Assembly (NCBI RefSeq): GCF_030818905.1
Contig: NZ_JAUTAZ010000001.1
Location: 1,550,001-1,614,000 of the forward strand
DNA length: 64,000 bases
Origin: Microbacterium sp. SORGH_AS_0888
GTDB taxonomy: Bacteria > Actinomycetota > Actinomycetes > Actinomycetales > Microbacteriaceae
Reading direction: 5' to 3'
Made by a program: the position numbers and the translations under genes. Within the stretch, counting starts at the first letter, position 1; every line of letters begins with the position of its first letter. A model generated the notes under the pieces. That model did not search any database. It was not told the DNA's origin and saw nothing but the letters and a program-made list of their open reading frames with translations. This document shows, piece by piece, positions 51,887 through 60,654 of this stretch.

Positions 51887-54096
51887 CTCGGCAGCTCCGA
51901 CTTGGGCGCCGCCCCCGGCACCTCGTCGATCGTTCCGGTGAGCGCCTGTGCGAGCGAGGCCGCGACCGAGTGGTCGACCTCGGGCTCGGGCTCGTCGTGC
52001 TCGCACAGCACCATGACCGACTTCGCCGGCACCGACAGCGTGTCGCCGGGGGCGACGGGCGCCGTGTTGGCGCGCTCGCCGGCGGTGTCGACGAGGACGT
52101 CCCACATGGGCGAGAAGCTCACATCCGGGAGGACGAAGTCGACCGGCTCGTCACCCGCGTTGAACAGAACGATGAAGTGCTCGTCGGTGATCTGCTCGCC
52201 GCGACGGTCGCGCTCACGGATGCCGTTGCCGTTGAGGAACACCCCGACGGCGCGGCCGAAGCCGGCATCCCAGTCCTCCGGCTCCATGAGCGAGCCGTCG
52301 GGCCGCAGCCACACGATGTCGGGCACGTTCTGGCCCGCCTCGACCCGCACCGGGCGGCCGTCGAAGAAGCGACGACGGCGGAACGTGGGGTGATCGCGGC
52401 GGAGGCGCGCGAGCGCGGCCGTGAACTCGACGAGCGGCTGGTCGACGGCATCCCAGTCGACCCAGGTGATCTCGTTGTCCTGCGCATAGCCGTTGTTGTT
52501 GCCGCCCTGCGTGCGGCCGAGCTCGTCGCCGTGCGAGAGCATCGGCACGCCCTGCGAGAGCAGCAGAGTCGCGATGAAGTTGCGCTGCTGGCGGGCGCGC
52601 AGCGTCAGCACGGCCGGGTCGTCGGTGGGCCCCTCGACGCCGCAGTTCCACGATCGGTTGTCGTCGGCGCCGTCGCGGCCGTCCTCGCCGTTCGCGTCGT
52701 TGTGCTTCTCGTTGTACGAGACGAGGTCGCGCAGGGTGAAGCCGTCGTGCGCCGTGACGAAGTTGACGGATGCCGCCGGCCGGCGTCCCGAGTGCTCGTA
52801 CAGGTCGGCGGATCCGGTCAGCCGTGAGGCGAACTCGCCGAGCGTCGAGGGCTCGCCCCGCCAGAAGTCGCGCACCGTGTCGCGGTACTTGCCGTTCCAC
52901 TCGGTCCACTGCGGCGGGAAGTTGCCGACCTGGTAGCCGCCGGGGCCGACGTCCCACGGCTCGGCGATGAGCTTGACCTGGCTGACCACCGGATCCTGCT
53001 GCACGAGCTCGAAGAACGCCGCCAGCCGGTCGACGTCGTAGAACTCGCGGGCCAGGGTCGCCGCCAGGTCGAAGCGGAACCCGTCGACGTGCATCTCGAG
53101 CACCCAGTAGCGCAGCGAGTCCATGATGAGCTGCAGCGCATGCGGGTTGCCGACGTTGAGGCTGTTCCCGGTTCCGGTGTAGTCGGTGTAGTAGCGCTTG
53201 TCGTTCTGCTCGAGCCGGTAGTAGGCCTCGTTGTCGATGCCGCGCATCGAGAGCGTCGGGCCCAGGTGGTTGCCCTCGGCCGTGTGGTTGTAGACGACGT
53301 CCAGGATGACCTCGATGCCGGCCGCGTGCAGGGCGCGCACCATCCCCTTGAACTCCTGCACCTGCTGACCGCGCTGGCCCGTCGAGGAGTACGTGTTCTG
53401 CGGGGCGAAGAACGCGATCGTGTTGTAGCCCCAGTAGTTCGACAGCCCCTTCTCCTCCAGGGTCGAGTCGTTGACGAACTGGTGCACCGGCATGAGCTCG
53501 ATGGCCGTGACGCCGATCTTCTTCAGATGCTCGATGATGGCGGGGTGGGCGATCGCGCTGTAGGTGCCGCGGATCTCCTCCGGGATCGCGGGATGCCGCT
53601 GGGTGAGGCCCTTCACGTGCGCCTCGTAGATGAAGGTCTCTGAGTACGGCGTCTTGGGCTGGCGGTCGCCGCCCCAGTCGAAGAACGGGTTGACGACGAT
53701 GCCCTTCATCATGCGGGTCGCCGAGTCGTCGTCGTTGCGCGAGTCGGGATCGCCGAAGGTGTAGCCGAACACCGACTGGTCCCAGTCGACCTGCCCCTCG
53801 ACGGCCTTGGCGTAGGGGTCCAGCAGGAGCTTGTTCGGGTTGAAGCGCTTGCCGGACGCCGGGTCGTGGGGGCCGTGCACGCGATAGCCGTAGCGCTGAC
53901 CCGGGGCGATGTTGGGGAGGTAGGCGTGCCAGACGAAGGCATCCACGTCGACGAGCTCGACGCGGGTCTCCTTGCCGCGGTCGCCGAACAGACACAGCTC
54001 GACGCGTTCCGCACCCTCGCTGAAGATCGCGAAGTTCGTGCCGTTCCCATCGAACGTCGCTCCGAGCGGATAGGTGGATCCAGGCCAGGCTTGCAC
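51883..54096 (-). CDS. glgX: Glycogen debranching enzyme GlgX
   Basis: Isoamylase-type GH13 enzyme of 737 residues that cleaves alpha-1,6 branches to feed TreY with linear maltodextrins. A CBM48 domain (about 1-130, starting YPLGATFDGNGTNFAIFSEG) precedes the barrel. Catalytic motifs are HVDGFRFDLAATLAR (Asp), LIAEPWDVGPGGYQVG (Glu) and TAHDGFTLRDLVSYNEK (Asp). GTG at 54096 (VQAWPGS) is preceded by GAAGGGGA; a longer frame from 54177 adds unlikely residues. First gene of the operon. No glgP, treS or otsA lies in the window. Confidence 0.95.
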   Translation of the reverse strand: MQAWPGSTYPLGATFDGNGTNFAIFSEGAERVELCLFGDRGKETRVELVDVDAFVWHAYLPNIAPGQRYGYRVHGPHDPASGKRFNPNKLLLDPYAKAVEGQVDWDQSVFGYTFGDPDSRNDDDSATRMMKGIVVNPFFDWGGDRQPKTPYSETFIYEAHVKGLTQRHPAIPEEIRGTYSAIAHPAIIEHLKKIGVTAIELMPVHQFVNDSTLEEKGLSNYWGYNTIAFFAPQNTYSSTGQRGQQVQEFKGMVRALHAAGIEVILDVVYNHTAEGNHLGPTLSMRGIDNEAYYRLEQNDKRYYTDYTGTGNSLNVGNPHALQLIMDSLRYWVLEMHVDGFRFDLAATLAREFYDVDRLAAFFELVQQDPVVSQVKLIAEPWDVGPGGYQVGNFPPQWTEWNGKYRDTVRDFWRGEPSTLGEFASRLTGSADLYEHSGRRPAASVNFVTAHDGFTLRDLVSYNEKHNDANGEDGRDGADDNRSWNCGVEGPTDDPAVLTLRARQQRNFIATLLLSQGVPMLSHGDELGRTQGGNNNGYAQDNEITWVDWDAVDQPLVEFTAALARLRRDHPTFRRRRFFDGRPVRVEAGQNVPDIVWLRPDGSLMEPEDWDAGFGRAVGVFLNGNGIRERDRRGEQITDEHFIVLFNAGDEPVDFVLPDVSFSPMWDVLVDTAGERANTAPVAPGDTLSVPAKSVMVLCEHDEPEPEVDHSVAASLAQALTGTIDEVPGAAPKSELPR

Positions 54097-54352
54097 GTGT
54101 TCCCCTTCGCCGGTGTGGGGTCTCACCCTATCGGAGCGCGATGTCGCGGACGGGGATGCGGCAGAGGATGCGGTCACGCTCCGAGAGTGCCCGCATCGGC
54201 TGAGTTCGGGCGCCCCTTGACAATCGCCGCGAGAGGGCTCAGGCGTCCGGTCGGACGTGAGGACGAGCGATGCGCGGCGCCACGGCTCCAGCCGCCGGGC
54301 TCGCGAGGCGCCCGACTACGGCATGATGTGGACGCAACACCGAGAGGAAACG

Positions 54353-55369
54353 ATGTCCACCGACCGCCATGACACCCCGCCGTGCGCCGAGCTGCACGTC
54401 CACGTCGAGGGCACGCTCGAGCCCGACCTCATCTACGCGCTGGCGGAGCGGAACGCCGTCGCGCTGCCCTACCGCGACATCGACGACCTCCGCCGTCGGT
54501 ACGAGTTCGAGGACCTCTCATCGTTCCTCGACTTGTACTACGCGAACATGGCCGTGCTGCAGACGGCCGACGACTTCGCCGACCTCGCGACGGCGTACTT
54601 CGCGCGGGCCGCGGCCGGCGGCGTCCGGCACGTCGACCTGTTCTTCGACCCGCAGGCGCACCTCGTGCGGGGTGTGGCGCTGGCGACCGTGGTCGAGGGA
54701 CTGGGCAGGGCGATCGACGAGGCCGCGGAGCGGTTCGACCTGACGGTGGGGCTCATCGCCTGCTTCCTGCGCGACCGGTCGCCGGAGGAGGCGCTCGCGG
54801 TCCTGCGGGATCTGCTGTCGATGGATGCCGGCATCATCGGCGTCGGGCTCGACTCGGCCGAGCGGGGCAACCCGCCCGCGCTGTTCGAGGAGGTCTTCGC
54901 GCTGGCCGCGGCGAACGGGCTGCGGCGCGTCGCGCACGCGGGAGAGGAGGGCCCGGCGGCCTACGTCGCCGAGGCGCTCGACGTGCTCGGCATCGAACGG
55001 GTCGATCACGGCATCCGCAGCATCGAGGACCCCCGGCTCCTCGCACGCCTCGCCGCCGAGGGCGTCGCGCTCACCGTGTGTCCGCTCTCGAACGTGCGCC
55101 TGCGGGCCGTGGCGACGATGGCGGACCACCCGCTCCCGCAGCTGATCGCGGCGGGGGTGCGGGTCACCGTCAACTCCGACGACCCGGCGTACTTCGGCGG
55201 ATACGTCGACGACAACTACCGGGCGCTGGCGGACGTGTTCGGCTGGGGCCCCGCGGAGCTCGCGGCGCTCGCGCGGCACAGCGCCACGGCATCCTTCGCC
55301 TCGCCGGAAGGCCGGCAGCGGCTCCTGGACGAGATCGACGAGTGGGAACGGCGCGCCGTCGGCGTCTGA
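54353..55369 (+). CDS. Adenine deaminase (adenosine deaminase family, Aah1-like)
   Basis: Zinc deaminase of 338 residues, probably converting adenine to hypoxanthine. Zinc ligands H15 and H17 are in AELHVHVEGTLEP; H and E follow in RVAHAGEEGPAAYVAE, catalytic residues in VDHGIRSIED, and zinc Asp in VNSDDPAYFGGYVDDNY. EGTLEPDLIYALAERNAVAL and the FFDPQAHLVRGVAL block match the Aah1/PA0148-type adenine deaminases better than adenosine deaminases. GAGAGGA precedes the ATG at 54353. It has no purine-salvage neighbours, and is divergent from glgX. Confidence 0.88.
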   Translation: MSTDRHDTPPCAELHVHVEGTLEPDLIYALAERNAVALPYRDIDDLRRRYEFEDLSSFLDLYYANMAVLQTADDFADLATAYFARAAAGGVRHVDLFFDPQAHLVRGVALATVVEGLGRAIDEAAERFDLTVGLIACFLRDRSPEEALAVLRDLLSMDAGIIGVGLDSAERGNPPALFEEVFALAAANGLRRVAHAGEEGPAAYVAEALDVLGIERVDHGIRSIEDPRLLARLAAEGVALTVCPLSNVRLRAVATMADHPLPQLIAAGVRVTVNSDDPAYFGGYVDDNYRALADVFGWGPAELAALARHSATASFASPEGRQRLLDEIDEWERRAVGV

Positions 55370-55381
55370 TCGCGACGCGGC

Positions 55382-55882
55382 TCAGGTGGCGCCGGGCAGG
55401 GGGTGGGCGAGGAGCTCCACGCGCTCGTCGAGGTAGCGCGCGAGCGGCATGACCGCGCCCTGGGGGCTCCACCGCACGACCGCGACGCCGTCGTGGGGCG
55501 ACACCGGACCCGAGGAGCGGCCCGCCGCCAGCGCGTCGAGGTCGATCGGCTGCCAGTCGAGGTGCACCGCCTGACCCTCCGGGAACCCGCCGCGGAACGC
55601 GGCTGCCGCCACGGCCGCCCGTTCCCGCTGCGACTCGGCCGTGAAGCCGCGCCGAGCCTCCTCGCGGGAGCGCACGATCGCCCCCGTCGCGAGCAGGGCG
55701 TCGTCGGTGAGGAGCAGCACGCCCAGGTGCCAGGCGGTGCCGGCCGGCCACAGCCGCGGGGCGCGGGCGATGCCGAGCACGCGCTTGGGGGCTCGCCACT
55801 GCGCGAGGGCCTCGCGCGGGGCGCCGGCCAGCCGCGCGCGGGCTGCGCTCAGCATCCCCTCGAGGTCGTCGCGTGCACCCAT
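55382..55882 (-). CDS. Conserved hypothetical protein (166 residues)
   Basis: Soluble alpha/beta protein I cannot place in a family. Helical start (DDLEGMLSAARARLAGA), then strands around WHLGVLLLTDDALLATGAIV and VAVVRWSPQGAVMPLARYLD. It has no signal peptide, membrane segment or catalytic motif that I recognise. Similar proteins seem common in Microbacteriaceae, in my memory. The ATG at 55882 follows a TACGGT element with a six-base gap, so it is probably leaderless. It is convergent with the adenine deaminase gene, 12 bases apart. Confidence 0.62.
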   Translation of the reverse strand: MGARDDLEGMLSAARARLAGAPREALAQWRAPKRVLGIARAPRLWPAGTAWHLGVLLLTDDALLATGAIVRSREEARRGFTAESQRERAAVAAAAFRGGFPEGQAVHLDWQPIDLDALAAGRSSGPVSPHDGVAVVRWSPQGAVMPLARYLDERVELLAHPLPGAT

Positions 55883-55888
55883 CGTCCC

Positions 55889-55894
55889 ACCGTA
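55889..55894 (-). promoter_or_regulatory. -10 element TACGGT before the 166-residue protein gene
   Basis: TACGGT (minus strand) lies six bases from the ATG at 55882; it overlaps the 22-base gap after the NRDE gene stop. Confidence 0.45.
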
Positions 55895-55904
55895 GCGTCG
55901 CGGG

Positions 55905-56618
55905 TCAGCGGAGGCGGAGCGGGGACCACTGGCCGGGGACCGGGAGCGGAGCGGACCTCAGCTCGACGCCGTCGCGCCCGACCGACGCCGCGCACACGAG
56001 CAGCGACAGCGTCGGGTACCCGAGCGGCGTGTTGTCGCGGATGATCGCGCGGTCGTCGAACCGCCCCAGCTCGGCGCTGCGCTCGACGACGGCGAGCCAC
56101 GGCGCGTACCACTGCTCGCCCTCGCCGGGCCCGGCGAGCCGGAAGTGCTCGAGCCAGTGCGAGATCCGCGCCGTCGCGGGGTCGTCGACCTCGTCGTGCG
56201 CGATCATGTGCGTTCCCGGGCCGATCGGCGTCACCCGGCGCTGCGCGCCGTCCCACGACACGACGCGGGCGGATGTCGCATCCACCTCGAGCAGGTTGAA
56301 CCCGCGCATCGGGGGCCGCTCGCCCGGCGAGCGCCCGGCCACGGACTCGAGCGCCAGCGTGCCGCGCGAGACGACCGCCGCATCGGGCAGCGCCTCTCCC
56401 CCGCGGCGGTTCAGGAGCACCGCGAGCCGACGCCGCGCGACGTCCGCCGCCAGCCACGCGCCGCCGGCGCGGACGTCCTGCACGCCGACGACGTCCGGCT
56501 GATCCGGCCACCACCGGCCGAGCGGACGCCACGGGCGCGCGGGGTCCTCGTCCCGCACCGCGAGCAGCCGCACGGGCCCGGCGGCGTCCTCCGGGACGTG
56601 GATGACCACGGTGCACAC
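55905..56618 (-). CDS. NRDE/TANGO2-family protein
   Basis: A 237-residue NRDE-family protein (PF05742, related to animal TANGO2). The N-terminus CTVVIHVPEDAAGPVRLLAV then RDEDPARPW is the family motif, with the conserved Cys2 that in relatives is a possible N-terminal nucleophile; WLAADVARRRLAVLLNRRG is also typical. The GTG at 56618 is chosen since it puts Cys at position 2 and has GAGGAG at a good distance; a TTG two codons earlier gives MLVC. The biochemical role of bacterial NRDE proteins is unknown. Only 34 bases separate it from divergent coaBC. Confidence 0.82.
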   Translation of the reverse strand: MCTVVIHVPEDAAGPVRLLAVRDEDPARPWRPLGRWWPDQPDVVGVQDVRAGGAWLAADVARRRLAVLLNRRGGEALPDAAVVSRGTLALESVAGRSPGERPPMRGFNLLEVDATSARVVSWDGAQRRVTPIGPGTHMIAHDEVDDPATARISHWLEHFRLAGPGEGEQWYAPWLAVVERSAELGRFDDRAIIRDNTPLGYPTLSLLVCAASVGRDGVELRSAPLPVPGQWSPLRLR

Positions 56619-56640
56619 GAGCAACTCCTCGGGGTCGTGC

Positions 56641-56646
56641 GAGAAT
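56641..56646 (+). promoter_or_regulatory. -10 element GAGAAT before coaBC
   Basis: GAGAAT ends six bases before the ATG at 56653; the pattern fits leaderless mRNAs in this window. Confidence 0.4.
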
Positions 56647-56652
56647 CGAGCG

Positions 56653-57852
56653 ATGTTCGTCGTCGTCGGGGTGACGGGCGGGATCGCCGCCTACAAGACC
56701 GTACATCTCGTGCGCCGGCTCATCGGCGAGGGGCACGAGGTGCACGTCGTGCCGACCGCGGACGCCCTGCGGTTCGTGGGGCTTCCCACCTGGGAGGCGA
56801 TCAGCCGCAACCCGGTCACGACGAGCGTGCACGACGACGTCGCGACCGTGCGGCACGTCTCCCTCGGCCAGCGCGCCGACCTCGTGATCGTCGCGCCCGC
56901 CACCGCGAACACGCTCGCGCGCATGGCCGCGGGCATCGCCGACGACCTGCTCGGCACGACGCTGCTCGCCACGACCGCGCCGGTCGTGGTCGCCCCCGCG
57001 ATGCACGCCGAGATGTGGCGGCATCCCGCCACCGTCGCCAACATCGAGACGCTGCGCGCACGCGGCGTGCACGTGGTGGGACCGGCCGACGGGCCGCTCA
57101 CGGGCGGCGACAGCGGTCCCGGACGTCTCGTCGAGCCGGACGACATCGCCGACGCCGCCCTCGCGCTCGTCGCCCGACGCGACCTCGCGGGCCTGCGCGT
57201 GGTCGTCACCGCGGGCGGCACGCGCGAGCCGCTCGACCCCGTGCGCTTCCTCGGCAACCGCTCGAGCGGCCGGCAGGGCGTCGCCCTCGCCCGCGCCGCC
57301 GCCGACCGCGGCGCCGAGGTGACCCTCATCGTGGCGCACGTCGACGCCGACGTGCGCGCCGACGCGGCCCACACGGGCATCGCGCTCTCCGCCGTGGGCA
57401 CCGCGCTCGAGCTGCAGGAGCGGGTGACGGATGCCGCGGCCACGGCGGATGTCGTCGTGATGGCGGCTGCGGTGGCCGACTACCGGCCGGCCGAGGTCGC
57501 GACATCCAAGCTCACCAAGGAGGCCAACGCCGGACGCCTCGTGCTCGAGCTCGTGGAGAACCCGGACATCGTCGCGGGGCTGGCGGCCGCACGCCCGGCG
57601 GGGCAGACGATCGTCGCCTTCGCCGCCGAGACCGCCACGGGGGACGAGCTTCTCGCGCGCGCCCGCCGCAAGCGCGAACGCAAGGGCGCCGACCTGCTCG
57701 TGGTCAACGAGGTCGGCTGGGAGCGCGGCTTCGAGCAGGTCGAGAACGAGGTGCGGGTGATCGGCGAGGGCGGCGCCGTGCTCGCCGCGGCCACCGGCAC
57801 CAAACGACAGGTCGCCGACGCCGTGTGGGACGCGGTGCTCGCGAGCCGCTGA
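56653..57852 (+). CDS. coaBC: Bifunctional phosphopantothenoylcysteine decarboxylase / phosphopantothenate-cysteine ligase
   Basis: A 399-residue fusion that makes 4-phosphopantetheine in coenzyme A synthesis. The N-terminal CoaC half (about 1-180) is a flavin decarboxylase: VVVGVTGGIAAYKTVHLVRR, His in VRHVSLGQRADLVIVAPATA and the substrate loop GPLTGGDSGPGRL; no Cys is in that loop, where E. coli Dfp has its reactive Cys, as I recall for other actinobacteria. The CoaB half (from about 190) has TAGGTREPLDPVRFLGNRSS and the AAAVADYRP motif. An upstream in-frame start at 56602 adds unlikely residues and would cross the divergent NRDE start. Confidence 0.94.
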   Translation: MFVVVGVTGGIAAYKTVHLVRRLIGEGHEVHVVPTADALRFVGLPTWEAISRNPVTTSVHDDVATVRHVSLGQRADLVIVAPATANTLARMAAGIADDLLGTTLLATTAPVVVAPAMHAEMWRHPATVANIETLRARGVHVVGPADGPLTGGDSGPGRLVEPDDIADAALALVARRDLAGLRVVVTAGGTREPLDPVRFLGNRSSGRQGVALARAAADRGAEVTLIVAHVDADVRADAAHTGIALSAVGTALELQERVTDAAATADVVVMAAAVADYRPAEVATSKLTKEANAGRLVLELVENPDIVAGLAAARPAGQTIVAFAAETATGDELLARARRKRERKGADLLVVNEVGWERGFEQVENEVRVIGEGGAVLAAATGTKRQVADAVWDAVLASR

Positions 57853-57967
57853 CCGCGAGGTCGTCGCCCACGGGCCGGGCGCGCCGCCGTGCGATTCCCC
57901 TTGCGATGACCCGACCCGTCGCGGTTTCATGACCCCAGCGGAACTTCTCCGCCGGGAGGAGACCGCC

Positions 57968-59119
57968 GTGACCGCACCCGCGCGCACCGCCGGAGCCCGT
58001 GTCGCCGTCAGCGCCGCCTACGCCGCGCAGGGTCTCGGCTACGCCGCGATCGTGACCGCGCTGCCCGCGCTGAAGCAGCGGGTCGGCATCGACGACACGG
58101 TCGTGTCCCTCCTGCTGCTCGGCGTGTGCCTCGCGGCGGCGGCGGGATCGGTCGCGGCCGATCTGATCGCGGTGCGCTGGGGCAGCCGTCAGGCGCTCGT
58201 CGCCGGCCTCGCGACCCAGGCGCTCGCCTTCGTCCTGGTGAGCGCCGCCGGGGTGTTCCCCGTGCTCGCGGTCGGCGTCGCCGTCTACGGGCTCGGGCTC
58301 GGAACCGTGGACGCGGCCTCGAACATGCAGGGCGCGATCGTGCAGCGGCAGCATCCCCGTCCCCTGTTCGGCTCGCTGTACGCCGCGTACACGGCCGCCG
58401 CGATCGTCGCGACCGCCGCCACCGCCGGGGTGCTGGCGGTGGCGGCGCCGGCCTGGCTGACGCTCCTGGCGGCCGCCGCGCTGATGGCGGCGGTCGCCGT
58501 CTGGGGCGTGCGCGGGTTCGACCCGCAGCGCGCCGCGCGGCGCGTCGACGACGACGCCGCGCACCGTGTCCCGCTGCCGCGGCGGCCGCTCTGGATCGTC
58601 GGATCCTTCGTGTTCGCCGCGTTCGTCGTGGATGCGGCCGTCTCGAGCTGGAGCGCGATCTATCTGAGCGAGGGACTCGCGGCGGCCCCCGCCCTCACCC
58701 CGCTCGGCTACGGCGCCTACCTCGCGGCCGTGCTCCTGGCGCGCCTGGGCACCGACGCCGCGGTCCGCCGCCTCGGCCGGGTACGGGTGGGCGGTGTCGC
58801 GATCGTCCTCGTCGCGGTCGGCGCGGTGCTGCTGGCCACGCTCCCCGCCGTCGGCGCGGCGATCGCCGGGTTCGCGCTCATGGGCGCGGCCGCCGGAGCG
58901 CTCGTGCCGATCGCCTTCAGCCGGGCCGGGGAGCTGCTGCCCGAGCGGAGCGACGAGGTCATCGCCCGCGTCAACCTGTTCAACTACGCCGGCGCCGTCG
59001 TGGGGGCGGTCGTTCTCGGCCTCATCGCGACGGGCGCGTCGCTCGGTCCCGCCTTCCTCGTCCCCGCCGTCGTCGTGGCCCTCGCCGCCCCGCTCCTGCC
59101 CGCGCTCCGCCGCCGCTGA
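57968..59119 (+). CDS. MFS transporter
   Basis: Twelve-helix membrane transporter of 383 residues. Visible features are LGYAAIVTALPALKQRVGID in helix 1, the loop DLIAVRWGSRQALVAG (motif A region) and VYGLGLGTVDAASNMQGAIV (helix 4), the pattern of YbjJ/Fucose-permease-like MFS proteins. GTG at 57968 is favoured by a GGGAGGAGA upstream; an ATG at 57929 would add 13 residues. It may export or import small organic molecules; the substrate is unknown. The next gene begins 175 bases later behind a GC-rich, featureless gap. Confidence 0.87.
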   Translation: MTAPARTAGARVAVSAAYAAQGLGYAAIVTALPALKQRVGIDDTVVSLLLLGVCLAAAAGSVAADLIAVRWGSRQALVAGLATQALAFVLVSAAGVFPVLAVGVAVYGLGLGTVDAASNMQGAIVQRQHPRPLFGSLYAAYTAAAIVATAATAGVLAVAAPAWLTLLAAAALMAAVAVWGVRGFDPQRAARRVDDDAAHRVPLPRRPLWIVGSFVFAAFVVDAAVSSWSAIYLSEGLAAAPALTPLGYGAYLAAVLLARLGTDAAVRRLGRVRVGGVAIVLVAVGAVLLATLPAVGAAIAGFALMGAAAGALVPIAFSRAGELLPERSDEVIARVNLFNYAGAVVGAVVLGLIATGASLGPAFLVPAVVVALAAPLLPALRRR

Positions 59120-59280
59120 GGGCCCCGGCGCGCGTGGCCTCGTCCGGCAGCGCCGGCACCGGGACGACGAAGACGTCCTGCCTCTTCCCGTCCAGGTCCG
59201 CGATGCCCGCGCGGCTCGCGCAGCGGGGGTTCCTCCGCATCCCCCTGTCAACCCCCGATCCGCGCGCCGGCCCGCCCGCG

Positions 59281-59286
59281 TAGCCT
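59281..59286 (+). promoter_or_regulatory. -10 element TAGCCT before the small DUF protein gene
   Basis: TAGCCT is eight bases before the GTG at 59295 and no ribosome site is present. Confidence 0.45.
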
Positions 59287-59294
59287 CGACCCCC

Positions 59295-59597
59295 GTGGGA
59301 ACGATGTACTACGGCGACGACAACACGGCTCTGAGCTTCGAGGACCGAGCACTGGCCCACCTCAAGGTCGTCATCGCCACCAAGCTCCGGCGCGGCGAGA
59401 GCTTCACGATCACCTGGACGCACCGTCCCGACGAGACCCCGGGACGCAGCACGATCTGGATCTCGCCGTCCATTCCGCTGCGCTTCGTGTTCGACGATCC
59501 CGAGCCCGTGGCGCTCAGCCCCCGCTACCTCGAGCAGCTGGCCACGAGCGCGAACTCCTCCGGCGGGATCATGCTCGTCGAGGAGCAGACCGAGTAG
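59295..59597 (+). CDS. Small conserved actinobacterial protein (DUF7882-like)
   Basis: A 100-residue protein with the pattern MGTMYYGDDNTALSFEDRAL then AHLKVVIATKLRRGESFTITW, a family common in Microbacteriaceae, sometimes annotated as ATP-dependent DNA ligase-like in databases, without a known function. Aromatic and basic residues around TWTHRPDETPGRSTIWISPS suggest a small alpha/beta fold. GTG at 59295 is chosen because MG-x-MYYG is the usual family start; TAGCCT lies eight bases upstream. It is convergent with the methyltransferase and followed by an inverted repeat. Confidence 0.72.
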   Translation: MGTMYYGDDNTALSFEDRALAHLKVVIATKLRRGESFTITWTHRPDETPGRSTIWISPSIPLRFVFDDPEPVALSPRYLEQLATSANSSGGIMLVEEQTE

Positions 59598-59634
59598 CCG
59601 ACGTCCTCTCCTGAGCAGACCGCATCCTCTCCGC

Positions 59635-59710
59635 CCGGATCAGGACATCGCGCAGGATCAGGATGCTGCGCGCACAGAAGCGCCTGCCTGCGCACAGGGT
59701 CCTGATCCGG
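59635..59710. terminator. Inverted repeat between convergent genes
   Basis: CCGGATCAGGAC (59635-59646) and its exact complement (59699-59710) bracket 52 bases that contain further short repeats (GGATCAGGA, TGCGCGCACAG and TGCGCACAG). It can fold as a bidirectional terminator for the DUF gene and the methyltransferase. Confidence 0.6.
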
Positions 59711-59740
59711 CGGGGGCGGCGGGGCGCGGGCGGGCCGGGC

Positions 59741-60654
59741 TCAGACGGTCACGAGCTCGGCGTGCGGCATGCGCCGGCGCATCACCGCGACCGCCTCCGG
59801 GTTGCTGTCCACGAGCACGGCGTGGCGTCCGAGCCCGGAGGCGACGGCGCCGGTCGTCCCGGACCCGGCGAACAGGTCCAGCACGGCATCGCCCGGCCGG
59901 GTGGAGGCCTGCACGATGCGCCGGAGGATGCCCTCGGGCTTCTGGGTCGGGTAGCCCGTCTTCTCGCGACCGGACGTCGGCACGATCGTGTGCCACCAGA
60001 CATCCGTCGGCAGCTTCCCGCGGGCCGCCTTCTCGGCGGTGACGAGGCCCGGCGCCATGTACGGCTCCCGGTCCACCTGCTCGGAGTCGAACCAGTAGGC
60101 GTCCGGGTCCTTGACGTACACGAGGATCGTGTCGTGCTTGGTGGGCCAGCGCCGCTTGCTCTTCGCCCCGTAGTCGTAGGCCCAGATCAGCTCGTTGAGG
60201 AAGCGCTCGCGCCCGAAGACGGCGTCGAGCAGGACCTTCGCGTAGTGCGCCTCGCGGTAGTCGAGGTGCAGGTAGAGGGTGCCGTCGTCGGCGAGCAGCC
60301 GCCAGGCCTCCGCGAGACGCGGCTCCAGGAAGCCCCAGTAGTCGTCGAACCGGTCGTCGTAGGCCCGCAGGTCCCCGCGCAGCCGCTCGTAGCTCGTGCC
60401 GCGGAAGCCGCGCTTGACCTCGCCGCGCACAGGGCTCGGCGCCGGAGCCGGTGCGCCGTCGGAGGCGTGCTCCCCCGCCACCGGGTCGGGGGTCCTGACC
60501 GCCGACTCCAGGGCGCGCGGTGGCGGGTGCGACCGGTGTTGAACGGCGGATCGAGGTAGATCAGCGTGAAGGCGGCGTCGGGGAGCGTGCGGGCGACGTC
60601 GAGGTTGTCGCCCTGGTGGATGCGGACGGTCCCTGGGCGGGCGGGGTCGCTCAC
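59741..60654 (-). pseudogene. Site-specific DNA methyltransferase (N6-adenine/N4-cytosine), frameshifted
   Basis: Beta-class DNA methyltransferase of about 304 residues if repaired. The N-terminal part from GTG 60654 has VRIHQGDNLDVARTLPDAAF and catalytic LIYLDPPFNTGRT. After about 60530 the frame is lost; the continuing sequence (RALESAVRTP onward, with YWGFLEPRLAEAWRLL, YPTQKPEGILRRIV and the AdoMet loop DLFAGSGTTGAVA) is in another frame to the stop at 59741. The total of 914 bases is one short of a multiple of three, so one base is missing around 60515-60535, a G/C-rich stretch. The cause may be a sequencing error, true loss or phase variation. No restriction gene is near, so it may be an orphan methylase. 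The start overlaps the lplA stop by four bases. Confidence 0.85.
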
